A stretch of 64,000 nucleotides of DNA from Sipunculus nudus (lineage: Eukaryota; Annelida; Sipuncula; Golfingiida; Sipunculidae), in contig CM049322.1 of assembly GCA_026874595.1 (NCBI GenBank), positions 51,189,340 through 51,253,339 on the forward strand, in the 5' to 3' direction. Within the stretch, counting starts at the first letter, position 1. Every line of letters begins with the position of its first letter. Position numbers and translations under genes: made by a program. Under the pieces are notes generated by a model. That model was not told the DNA's origin. It searched no databases and saw nothing but the letters and a program-made list of their open reading frames with translations. Of the stretch, positions 33,536 through 46,700 are shown piece after piece.

Positions 33536-33686
33536 TCAATAATATGTGCAGTTACAAGAACGATGCTTCCATTTAGATGAGATATGGGTACTCTTGATAG
33601 ATCCTGCTGGGTCTTCATCCAGCACCAGAAAAATGTTGTAGAAACTTGACGGAAACTTGGGTCTATGGTGCAGATTCTTCTGAAGA
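33536..33686 (-). CDS. Second (alternative or relic) terminal exon of the pseudokinase
   Basis: 151 nt with a strong acceptor (TTGTTTTTCCTTCAG) in the same phase as the exon at 35727, ending in TGA. It encodes LQKNLHHRPKFPSSFYNIF.. and DEDPAGSIKS, a diverged version of LQKNRQNRPDLQQLLQHQF and DVDVAGFVKS of the upstream exon (kinase subdomain XI plus C-terminal D-V-A tail). It could be used by alternative splicing as a different C-terminus, or be a leftover of a tandem gene copy. No clear poly(A) signal was located. Confidence 0.6.
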
Positions 33687-33729
33687 CTGAAGGAAAAACA
33701 AATGAATGTTATATCAAAATGCAGAGTGT

Positions 33730-34990
33730 TGTATATAACTAGGGACCCATGGGTCTCGACGCTCAGCTGCATTGATCTGTAAGGATATATGTTTATGAGG
33801 TTTTCCAAAATATTGGTCCTGTGATCAGTTTGAAGCCAACCTGTCTACCCAAACTGGAGTTATTATCCATAAACTAATTTGTGAATGGATGGGCCCTGTG
33901 ACCTTAACCTTTGGCCTTATGACCCCAAAATCAAAAGGAAACTTCCCCTATTGGCAGGTGCACCACATGTTGATGATGAAAGGATTGAGAAGTAAAATTT
34001 GGCTTAAAATGCATCCACAATCTTTCTAAAGTAGTTTGTCCTGTGACCTTGACCTTTGATCTCATGCCCCCTAGAATCAACAGTTCTTACTTTAGTGGTG
34101 GGCATACATAAGTCAAGTTTGAAACCAATATGTCAAACTAATCTGGAGTTATCATCTGGAAACTAATTTGTGAACAGATAGCCCCTGTGACCTTGACCTT
34201 TGACCATGTGACCCCAAATTAATTTATGCTCTCCCCATAATGATAAGTCAGCTAAATGTGCAAAATGGAAAGTTTGATAGATGAAAAGCTTGGCTTAAAA
34301 TGCAACCATAATCTTTTTATAAAAGTGAGTCCTGTGACCTTGACCTTTGACCTCATGACCCCAAAATCATATAGGTTCTTGTGGTGGGCCATATGTAAGT
34401 CAAGTTTGAAAACCATGTGTCAATACAACCTGGAGTTATCATCTGGAAACAAATTAGTGTGGATGGACAGACAGACAGACAAGCAGATAGACAGACAGGG
34501 TGATAACTATATGGCATCCACTTGTGATCAATAAACACACCAGGTTTTGGGACACTAGATGTAATTACAGCTGAGAAACTGACATGATTGTTGTCATTTT
34601 ATAGTGAAAAAATTTTTTAAATATTTGTTAAAATAACAAAAAATACAGGTGGCGCCACCACTTTTTGGGAACTGACAAAACTAGTCATGGTCAATATTCA
34701 AGGCAAGATTCATGAAAATCCATGCATTTATTATCAAGATATTGGAGGTTTTGTATTATATTTTTTATTATTCTAGTGGGTACCTTCAAGCCCCATAGCT
34801 TGAAGGATATAGGTCGCAGTGACCTAATTTCAGGTTTCAAAGGAGATTTTTTATTAACTCCCTGGATGTTCACTTAAAAGATTCTAGGTCCAGCAGTTAG
34901 GATTTTTGCCTTGCTAACGGACGGCCGGACGGACGACGGACAAAGCGCCATTCCTATACCTCAGTTGACTTAAAGTCAGCTGAGCTAAAA
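33730..34990 (+). repeat. Palindrome-bounded dispersed repeat with TGACCTTGACC blocks
   Basis: It starts gggacccatgggtctcgacgctcagc and ends tacctcagttgacttaaagtcagctgagctaaaaat. It contains at least three internal direct repeats of about 150 bp with cctgtgaccttgacctttgacc and gtcaagtttgaaaccaatatgtca, then the aggtggcgccaccac and attctaggtccagcagttagg blocks. Confidence 0.65.
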
Positions 34991-35421
34991 ATGCAAAGCG
35001 GTGTGATCCTCTCTGACTGTTCTAGAGTGCCTGTACATCGTTGGTTGCATTGATATCATGTGTAGTTATTTAATACTATGGATTGCTGGGCCTTAGGCTT
35101 ATATTGCCCTGGCCTTAGGCTGATATGCAAACCCTCAGGCGAATATTAATGCAATATAGGCAACACGGAACATTCTGGCTGATAACAAAGAAATATAAAA
35201 GAAATTAAAGACAAATTGTTTGGATATAACAAAACATTTATGGTATGACCATATAACAAATGACCAATGGGTCACTTGGTGAAAAGATTGGCCTGTAACG
35301 TTATTACACATGACCAAATTTATAATTGACGGACAAAGCGCCATTCCTATACCTCAGTTGACTTACAGTCAGCTGAGCTAAAAATGCATAGCGGTGTGAG
35401 CTGATGCTGTCACATAAATGA

Positions 35422-35427
35422 TTTATT
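35422..35427 (-). terminator. Poly(A) signal for the pseudokinase gene
   Basis: AATAAA on the - strand about 80 bp beyond the stop codon at 35508. Confidence 0.45.
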
Positions 35428-35507
35428 ACATAAGGAAAAATGTCAAAATTTATGTGTAAAGCAGTGTCTGGATTGGCCTCATGCAGTTATTTAAGATAAG
35501 ATTCGTT

Positions 35508-35727
35508 TCAGTCACATTGACTAACCTTGCCTGAGACACTAGTAGAGGACACCTCTCCTCTTTCCAAGTCTGAAGATGTTTCCGTTGGAATGGTAGAGTC
35601 TTCTCCGGAAGAGGATCCCATGACACTCTTAACAAATCCTGCCACATCTACATCTTTGTACAGCTGCAGAAACTGGTGTTGAAGTAACTGCTGGAGGTCT
35701 GGTCTATTTTGCCTGTTTTTCTGTAAA
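35508..35727 (-). CDS. Pseudokinase terminal exon
   Basis: 220 nt, acceptor CCTACAG, stop TGA. LQKNRQNRPDLQQLLQHQFL is subdomain XI with its invariant Arg. DVDVAGFVKSVMG is the MKK tail, followed by a Ser/Thr-rich extension of about 35 residues. A TTTATT (AATAAA on this strand) lies at 35422-35427, 80 bp after the stop. Confidence 0.85.
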
Positions 35728-36937
35728 CTGTAGGAAACATTGAAAAACAGAGACACATTACCATAGTAATTGACTTTGGTCAATAAAAAGATCGAATTCT
35801 TGTCTCTGTATCAAGGTACAGCAGGTATAATCATGAGTAAGTTCTTTTTTTGGTTTTGGAAGAAAACAAGTGACCCATGGGTGATGACGCTCAGCTGACT
35901 AGGAAGACATTCACAAAAGGACTTTTATCATCTGAATGCCAAATTTTGTAGGTGGTATTCCCATTCAAGCGAAGCATAGCTGGGAGGATACGGATAACAG
36001 AGACCAACTTTCGGGTTTTCAAAGAGATTTTTCATGGGCCTCTCTGGATGTCAAGTTAGAAGATTCTAGGGGCAATGGTTACTATTTGTGTCCTGTTAAC
36101 GGACGACCGCATCTTTGGTAAAAAAAACAGAGAAAAAATGCGCAAAAAATTGAAAAAAATTCAGATGGCGACACCAGTCGGCAATAACTGATGAAAAACT
36201 ACCTGATGAATATGCTTGCAAAGAACCATAGTGATCAATGCATTGTTTGTTCAGATACTGGAGCTTTTGTAACAAATTTTTAATTATTTTGGGAGTTCTT
36301 CTGAGCCATATAGCTCGGAGGATATGGGTAACAGAGACTTAATTCCAAGTTTTTAAGGTGATTTTTTTACCTCCCTAAATGTCAAATTAGAAGATTCTAG
36401 GTCCAATGGTTACAATTTGAGCCCTGTTAAATGACAACCACATCTCTGAAATGAAAACAACCAAAATTGGAAAAAATACAGTTGGCGCCACCAGTTTGCA
36501 GGAACTGATGAAACTTCTTGATCAATATGCATGCAAAATATTATGGTGGTTACTGCAAAAGTTATTTAGATACTGGAGCTTTTGTATAAAGTTTTTAATT
36601 ATTCTCGGAGGTACGGGTAACAGAGACCAAATTTCAGGTTTCCTAGGAGATTTCATGGACCTCCCTAGATGTCAAGTTAAAAGATTCTAGGTCTAGCAGT
36701 AATGATTTTTGCCAGATTAACGAATGGACAGATGGACAGACACTGGACAAAGAGTGATCGCCTAAGCTCAGATGACTTGAAGTCAACTGAGCTAAAAAAA
36801 CTGTCCACCATGAGGCTATACATGACTTGTTGCACACATAATTTTACATTTACGATAAAGAGTCAATTGTTTGACTCAAAATAATCACATATTTTAAGAG
36901 AAAAGAGTATAAATAGAAGGGAAATTTGAATCAAATA

Positions 36938-36994
<57 letters not shown>

Positions 36995-37715
36995 GAGTTA
37001 CCCTCCATTGTAAAGTGCTCTATGGCCTACAGACTAGGCCAGAGCGATATATCTCTGAAGAAAAACAACACTGTAAATTCACAACAGTCTGTTTCACGGA
37101 ATGCGACCCGATCATCAGGTGAATGTGGTTAGAATGAAGCTAACGATGTGGTTTGAAAAGCCGAGACTTTACGAGATTACGAGATTATGCTTTGTGCGAT
37201 AGGGGGGGGGGCATGTGAAAGACTAACACTGATCCTATTGTCGTCAGGGGCAAAATAGGATAGGTCGGGGTATTATACATAAATATATTTATTGTGTATT
37301 TTCATAGTATATGTGTATTTATATCATATGTATACTACTGATACTTTCACTGCTTCCAGGACCCTATTGCAAATCATTTTAATATGCTAATTGAGCATCC
37401 TGGCAATATATCTTTGTATTATATATTAACATTAAAACAACAACAAACCTCTTTCCCCTGTTATGTTCCAGTATTGCACGTGTACCCCGACCAATCCTAT
37501 TGTGCCCCCGAGGACAATAGGATCAGTGTCAGTCTTTCACATGCCACCCTCCCCCCCCCCCCCGAGTCGCACAAAGCATAATCTCGTTATCTCTCGTAAA
37601 GTCTCGGCTTTTCAAACCACGTCGTTAGCTTCATTCTAACCACTTTCACCTGATGATTGGGTCGCATCCCGTGAGACAGACTGTTGTGAATTTACAGTGT
37701 TGTTTTTCTTAAAAG

Positions 37716-37773
<58 letters not shown>

Positions 37774-40700
37774 TATTCAAATGATAATTGTCAGTTCTTT
37801 TTTTCTGTTCTTCGAGATGAAGTTAGATGAAAGAAAGAGTAAGGTATGCATGTTTCATCCAAGAGCTTACGTTAAATTGATCATGCAGTCGTTTGCAACA
37901 TATAATATGCGACAACACTGCAGTATAACCTAAAGAAGCTGAGTAGCTTGGGAGGCGTGCCATATTGTCTGAATAATTTTTATCTAAACATATATCTGCC
38001 TGGTGCATGATTAGCTATCTCATGAATGGATCTCACTTTTGGTTTTGGCCTTAAAATATAAAAAATGCCATACAGGTATCATTCCCCTCATACAATTTGA
38101 CTCAAATCCATCATGCATTCAGTCTTTTTATTTTGTCAATTATGTTTTCCTGGACCCTGGCATAATTGATGCACAATGAGGTGTTTTAATTTTAACACTC
38201 AACTCATCTCCTTTATCCTGGTCTTGGGAAGGATATCCACAAAAAATGAACTTTCAGGTGTGTAGGACAGAAAGGGAGAGGGAGATTTTAAAATAGTGTG
38301 AAGTGCAGTACTAATTTATTGACAGAGTTTGCATAAAAATAATCTCACCATACGGCAACAAAATCCTGAAATTTGGAGGAAAACCCCTCAGCTGGAAGTC
38401 TAGGAGGTTCTGCTTGGTGTATTTGTTTTTGTAGTTCACGCAGACATGAGCATGCTGGGTATGGAAACTTGCCTGTTGCTACCTCGACCTATAACCAATA
38501 TGAAAGATGCCACACTATGTAAGAACAGGATCAATTATTTCAACACAATATTTAAACACATCAATCTTTTTTAAATATCTGATCTTAAATCAGAATGGAA
38601 TTGTTTGATTCTTTTTATTTTAATCTAACCTTTTATCTCCTTTTCATTTGGTTCAAACTCATAAGAGAAGATAGTTCCCTTATGGTTGTTTTAGATATTT
38701 TATTGATACTGAATATGCACATATAAATCACATAATACAAGCATCAGTGGGATTAAGTGCAAGCTACTTAAAGCTTACCTCGACTCTCTCCCGAATGTTT
38801 CCATTAACAGTATACGATGGCAGTATTCAGAGTGTTTGGATGTGAGTGAGTTTAGGTGAGGTAGGGTGGTATGGATGTTGGGTAAGTGAAGGCAAGTTGT
38901 AAATTTTCTTAGTAAGAATGGAAGAAATTGTTCATTTGTTCTTTTTTTATTTAATTTAATTAATTATTTGGAAGACAAGTATTTAAAATTGTTTTTGTTT
39001 CATTTTTGTTTAAGGTCCTAGTATATTAGGACTAATTTTATGACTGAATTATGAATATCACTTTTAGGGGAAAAATATGTAGGGGAATATTATATTTTGA
39101 ACCTTTTTGTGTCTTCTATGTATGAAGATACTGCTTCAAAAATTTCTTCATTTCTGATGTGGCTTGCATAGGGATTTCCATAAAGAAGTTCTTCTACAGG
39201 TATATTTAGGGGGAGATGTTTACTTCTAGAGTTGACATGGAGGTGACACTGCAGTAGGTAATGTTCTGCGTTTTCTGTTTCGAATCCACATTGGCATTTG
39301 GAATCGTTTAATAAGTGTCTTCTATATAAATCATGGTTTAGATTACTGCACTGTGTTCTTAGCCGTGTGTGAATTAGCTGGGCTCTTCTTGATCCTGAAT
39401 TATAATATTTAGGTGGTTTGTTTTTAGCAATTTCTCTTGATATATTATTTTTTAGCAATTTACTGGTCTGGCAGTGTTTAAGTCTATTATCTAGTTTGTT
39501 CCATAGTCGTATAGATTTTGGTAGGAATGAGTTGTAGTACAGCTCTGTTCTAGAGAAAATGTTTTGTATATTGAGTAGAGCACTTGACCTTGTATTAAAG
39601 GTATAGTTTCTTGGTGGAGGTAATAGAAGGTAAAGGTACTTTGGAGTTTCTTGTTTTAACATTTTGTGTAGTTGGATGACCACAGAGTTTTCCCTACGTT
39701 TTTTTAATTGGGGCCAGCCTGTTTCTTTGTATAGTTTGGCATGGCTAGTTCCTCTGACACAGCCTGTCACAATCCTGGCAGCTTGTAGCTGCACTGCCTC
39801 CAATGTATCACTTTGCTCTTGTGTGCAGTTACACCACACAACATTGCTATATTCCAATATTGGCCTTATATAAGTGAAGTGTATGTTTTCAAGAGTTTTC
39901 CTATCAAGCATATATTTCAGTTTGCTTAGTATTAATACTTTAGAGTTTGCTTTGGCTTTTATATTTTCTATGTGATCATTCCATTTACAGTCCTTTCTGA
40001 ATGTTAATCCTAGATGTTTGTGACTGTTAAATTTATCTATTTTAATGCCATTTAAATATAGGTCTGGGTGAGAAGTTTTAGATGATTTAGATGAAAATAT
40101 TAAGGATTTGGTTTTCTTTGCGTTAAAAGTGACTAACCATTTTGTGGACCATTTAAATATTTTATCCAAGTCATTGTTTAATATTTTTTCTGCCAATGAT
40201 GGATTTTCTATGGTGAGATATAACATAGTATCATCAGCAAATAACCTAATATTGCTCACTATGTTTTCTGTGATGTCGTTGATGAATATTAAAAATAATA
40301 GGGGTCCCAGTATGGACCCTTGAGGTACTCCTGCATGAAGTGATCCCCAATTAGAAAGTTCATTTTCAATTATTACTCTTTGTTTCCTATTTTTTAAATA
40401 CTGTGCTAACCACCGAAGTAATTTTCCTTTAATTCCAACTGATGACAATTTGGTGAGGAGGCCTTCAGACCAGACCTTGTCAAAAGCTTTACTCATATCT
40501 AGGAATACAGCCTGCACTTCCTTGCCTTTATCAACGTCTTGGCAGATTGAATTGTATAGGTCAGACAGTTGGTATACTGTCGAGTCTCCTGGGATAAAGC
40601 CAGACTGATATGGGCTTATTATGTTATTCTCTTTTAAAAAGTTGTACATTTGGGCAAAGATTATTTTTTCAAAAAGTTTGCAAATACAGGATGTCAGTGA

Positions 40701-43700
40701 TATAGGTCTGTAATTAATTGGCATACTTTTTTCTCCATTTTTATAGATTGGTGATACGTTGGCCTTTTTCCATAGTGAGGGAAGTTGCCCTTTTTCCATT
40801 GACAAGTTAAAAAATTTCCGTAGTGGATAAACCAGTTCTTTGTGGCATTCCCGAAGGACGATTGGGGGCACTTCATCAGAGCCTTGGGACTTGTTACAGT
40901 TTAGACCTATCATTATTGATTCTAGTTCATTAATATCAATAATGATGTTGTCAAGTCTATTTCTATTTTTACTAGCTAGGAATGGTGTGGATGAATTGTT
41001 TTCTTGAATTATTGTTTGTTTAATAAATTGTTCATTTAATAAATTTGCCTTATCCTTTGACTCTGTTGCAAATGTTCCATCTTTATTGATAAGTGGAGGT
41101 AAGAGTTGTTGGTTATTACCCTTCATTAAGATATTTACAGCGTGACCTGTCTGGCTTTCTGTTTGCTCAAAATCAAGTTTTTTGCTCATAGCTTACAGAA
41201 TATGGGTTACCTAACTTTAGGAATCAACGGTTGCTTGCACAGAACCTCTATGGATGTCATATAAGAAGGTTTAGGTCCATCAGTTAAGTCTTGTGCCCTG
41301 CCGGACTGTCTGGGCCCTCATAATCATACTTTTGACCAATTTTTTGCAGAATACAGGTCACACTAACCTAAGTTCAGGTTCCAAGTAGATTTATAAAGAG
41401 CCTCCTTGGATATTGTGTTATAGGATTCTAGGCCTAACGGTAATAATTTGTGAACTGTCTTACTGTATGGCTGCTCAAAATCATTTTTGACCAGTCACTC
41501 ACAGAATATAGGTCATCATGACCTATTTCCAAGAAAAATTTCCCAAGACTTCCATGGACATTACATTAGAAGATTCTAGGGCTACCGGATACATCTTTTG
41601 TGGACCTTATTGTCTCGGTGCTCAAAACAATGTTTTTGGCCACTCACTCAAAAAATGTAGATCATCGTGACCTAGATTCAGTTAAGAAAAAAAAATGCCC
41701 AGAACCTCATTGCGAGGTTGCGTTTGAAGAATCTAGGCCTAAAAGATACAATTCGATCCCATCTGACTTTCAGGTGGTCTAAAAATTATGATTTTACCTA
41801 TAGCTCGCAGAATAAAGGTCACTCTGACCTAATAACAGGATATTTATCAGGGCTTCCCTGAATGTCACATAAGCAGATTCTAGGCTCAATTGATATACTT
41901 TGTGTTCCGTCTGACTCAAAATCATGTTTTCCAGTAGTAGCTCGCAGAATATAGGTCACCATGACCTAATATCAGCTTTCTGAGACTTGCCTAGGACCTC
42001 GGGGATGTACGGTCAGACGATTCTTGGTCTAATGGTTAAGGCTTTTGTCCTGTCAACATTCATTTGAAGGTCTCAAATAGAGAAAATGCGTAGAAATTAG
42101 AAAAAAAATGTGGTGCCACCTCAAGAACTGATGAAACACTCCATCATCAATATGCAGGAAAAGAATCGATCATGACAATCAATGCATTTAGTTATTCAGA
42201 CACTGGAGTTTTTGTATAAATTTTGAATTATTCCTGGGGGTAATTACAATTCCCATAGCTCAAAGGATATAGGTCGCAGTGAGATTTATTTGTAGACCTC
42301 CAAAGGTGAAGTTTCTAGGTCCAGCGGTTACCATTTTTATACTATTAAGGGGCAACAGGATGTACAGCCGGGCAAAGAGTGACCACAATAGCTGAGATGA
42401 CTTTCAGCCGGCTGACTTAATAAGCAGATTAATTGTTATTACCCCTGTATTTGTGCATATACCTACACACATAAAAATACTTGCACAAACACATCCACAT
42501 TCTGCCGAACATTTGCCATACGCATAGACCCACGACTTTATTGCAAGAAGGCGGTATAATTAACACAGTGACCTACTTTTTTTGTTAGGAGTTTTCTACT
42601 ACCCATCGCAAAATATACTGTGATATGATTGGAAAATATTACCAGTATTCCTACTGTGACCATTTCTGATTTTTTTTTAAATAATGACTTCTATGGAAGG
42701 CCAAAAAGGCTGTGATGCACATGTCAGTAAGCTATTTTTCATAGACCTTTTCATAAGTTTTCATATTACCTCAAGTGCAGCCGTATTCTCACTGTCAAAG
42801 AGGCTTAATAAAATGAAACATGTCACAGAATCATTATTAGGATTTAATAAGTAACTAAGTTAATAATGCCTACACCAGTGCACACATGGAGGGTTGACAC
42901 TGACTTGAAAAAGAGTTGTTCTCGACCCGTCATGAATATTGTTCAGGGCATCAGTTTTCATGTGTATAAATGTGAATGGCTGGTTATACAAACAAACCCC
43001 TGAAAATTACAATATTGTTTGAAAAAATAATCTGCTTACCCAAAAGATGATTCTCTGCCAAAGTGCTATATATAAGGTTATGCATAAACATTTATGCTGA
43101 CTGAACATTTATTATATGCAAATATCGTAGCAGGCCACAGATGGAAATTTCATTTATCATTTAAATGTAGAATTTTGTTTATGAATGCTCACCATCAATA
43201 TTCCAAGTGACCACACAGATGACTTTGTATCATACCATCGATAAAATTCAATTTCTTCTGGCTGAAAATACGATATTTCAGATATTATTTTTAACGATGT
43301 AGTATATGTAGTTTTGTCAGTGCTGATTCTAGAATCTGAAGGCATGAATGCACAAATGGGTATTGCACAGACTTCTTTATACAAAGAACATATTTCTTAA
43401 ATGGTATTCCAATGTTTTTACATATACTATCGTATCAGAATTACAGGTGAATATGTACGTCTACATGCTTTACAGATATAAGTATAGACACTGTATCCAT
43501 CACTGCTGGTGTTCCCAAACCTTATTTTACATTCACCAAAACCCTTCATCCAATCTGTGTTACTTAATTTATGTTTCTTGAATTCAAAATTGCATAAGCT
43601 GAATTTTTTTATTTTATAACAAGGCCTACAGGTCTAATGCGAACCTGTGCAATGGTTTATACACCAGGTATAATGCTTCAGTGCTTGGCCATTACTTTTC

Positions 43701-46700
43701 AAGTAGGCTTACATGTCTTGTATACAACAAAGGTATCAGAGATGTATACATATGCCAAATTTCAGGTTGATATCCCCTTCTGAGAAATAAGCATGGACAT
43801 ACACTGTGCAAAAATTATTTAGGTGGTGCCACCAGTCTTGTTTACGATAAAGCTTTACAATATGTATAAATTTGTCCAATTTCAGGCTGATATATCAAAT
43901 TCCTCTGGAGAAATAAGCAGGCACAAACACTGTTCAAAAGTCATTGTAGGTGGCGACACCTGTCTTGTGAACGAGAAAACCATCAAAGATGCATAGACAG
44001 GTGAAAATATCAGGCCAATACATCAAATATTTCAAGTTTGATGCACTGGGCTGACCAGGTTTAGGTGAGAAAGGCAGTTGCCTCGAGTGAACTGTGACAA
44101 ATTTCTGGCTCAAGCTGCTGCACTGAGTGAACTCTTGACCTGCACCTGGTTAGACTGAATGATATTTTGACCTCTACCTGGCTGCACTGAGTGAACTCTT
44201 GACCTGTTGCATAATCTGACACAGTTGGCAGTCTGTCAAAGCTATAAATAGAATCCAGCTAGTGCACTGAGTGAACTCTTGACCTGTTGCCTAATCTGAT
44301 ACAGTTGCCAGTCTGCAAAAGCTATAAATAGATCCAGGCTGACCTTTGGCCTGTTGCAAAATCTGAAATAGTTGGTAGTCTGTCAAGCTATTTAATCTGA
44401 AATCTAGTGGCATGATGTTATAGATGCTGATAAACTGGTGCCAGGCTAGATGTAACTGCTTCACACAGCTTACAAATATGGTTAAATGATTCAATTCAGT
44501 CTCCATAATTCAGCCAAAAATCATTCATGTGGAACCATTAAAGACAATTATTATAAGAATTTTTGTGGGGATTATTCTTGTAAAATATTAAACAAATTGG
44601 CTTCAGTGGCATCAGTCGAAAAATGTTTTGCTGGTTTATCACTCAAATAGGAAGATACAGCGAACTGGCTAAGTTCAGCTTCCCGTAACTCAGCCAAAAA
44701 GCACTGAACCAAAACCATTTGAACAAACTTGAATTATCAAAATCTAAGGATAATTAATGTGTGAGATTTAAGAATCTGGCCCGTTGGTTTTTGAGAAGAA
44801 GTTCTTTGTAGACACTGAGCTAAAATGGGCTGTTATTGCATATGACTCAATTCAACTACTCATAACTCAGCTAAAAGACACTAAACAGAGACCATTTGAA
44901 AAAACTTCAGAAAGCACTACCCTAGGATCATTTCTGTGTGATGTTAAACAATTTGGCCAATTGGTTTCAGAGAAGAAGTTCTTCGTAGAACTCAGTATGA
45001 TACAGGCACTGATGACCCCCGTACAAAAAAAGCGGATGCAGGTTGCGCCACCAATACCTCAGTTTCAGATATGACTCATGTGACCAACATTGGCATAAAA
45101 TTAGGTGATGATAGCTCCAGCCTTTCTGAGATTGAAATTTTAGTATGCTTTTCTTGACAGATGACTAAGTTGAACTTCCTGTAACTCTGCTAAAAAGCAT
45201 CAAACTGGAACCATCCGTACAAACTTGAGAGAGATGGTATAAGAGATTATTTCTGTGAAGTATTGAACAATTTGGCTGGACCGTATTGGAGGAGAAGATA
45301 TAGTTTTTCAGATGGCTAATTTTTGGCATAAAATTTTATGATGCTAGCCCCTTTTTCGAGAAAGTATGGGTTAACGTACAGACAACGGATGACGAACGCC
45401 GAACAACGCCACACCATCGCATTAGCTCACAGGTTCGCTAAAAATGTCACAATCAATGGATCAACATGCTTTAATGGGGAATCTCTGACTTTTCATTGTC
45501 TTTTAATCATTAATAAAATAGGGGTGGTTTTAACCACACATTGCCAAATTTAGGAATTGTCCTGTTCCCCATACGATTTGCCCTGTTATTCTTACAGCCA
45601 TGTATGTTTTGGCTCCATCCATCATGGCCTTGGTATTATAAGCCACCGAGAAAGGGCTGCCCCATAGGTGACTTATTTTGACCTCTCCACTATCATTGAT
45701 GAGTATTTTTGAAGGTTTCAGGTTCCTAGGGTCATGGTCTGCCTGAGTTCGGAGATAAAGCAACCCTTTGACAACCTGAAACAAACATCAGATGTGAAAT
45801 GATGATATATAAACACAATGCAGAGTTACAGCTGAGTACTATAAAATTAATCATGTGTGAGCATTGCACACTTTAATGACTCCATGTCATTTGACCACAA
45901 GATTCAGAAGAACTAACAGCCTGCAAAATATAAATGATGGTTTATAGCTCAGCTGACCATAGGTCATCTGAGCGAGAGCTACCAGCCTTTGTTCCTCGCA
46001 TGCCTGTCCTTCCATCTGTTAAAAGGGCTCAAATCTTAATCACTTGACCTAGCAATGTTTTATATAATATCTAAGTGGCTCATGGTAGACTTACTTGCAT
46101 AGAAAATATGTGGTCATTTCTACCTATATTATGTGAGTTAAAAGAGTTTTTCTGATTTTAACTCTCAAATAATCTAACTTGTGTGATTACTTTGGGCGGT
46201 AAAGCAAACTTTGCACTAAGCAGAAATTGAGACATTTTACATTATTTGCATATATTATATTGTTACCATGTAAAAAAATGAAATTCTTTACATTCAAAAA
46301 ATATGTGCTTTACCTTTAATGCTGCTATTGGAAGACAGTGCATAATGTATAAGCCTCATTCATATTGAAAATCTAAAAAAAATCTGTAAATGGTTTCTTG
46401 ACAGCTGCTGCGGACACATTTAAAAAATACATATGTGGCATCTGATTTACACCTAAAATTCATATTTAAAAAAAAATATCTTGTGGTTGCTTGGTAAGTT
46501 TTGAAATGTGGTAAGCTTGATCATCATAGATAGCCCTTTCAGCTGTGAAGGACAGGTGGTGCCATCTACATCTCAATTTTTATGCTTTTTTTGTAATTAT
46601 TATGCTCGAGAATAACAACTTGCCCATTATTAACAAGGCTCATATCAAAACCGTTTGAACTACACAGCATTGTTGTCCTGTAAGACATAAAGGAAATCGG

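Noticed and set aside
44086..45440. Regular direct repeats that might be a CRISPR-like array
   Set aside because: Repeats are degenerate, spacers are not of constant length, and the setting is a eukaryotic intron.
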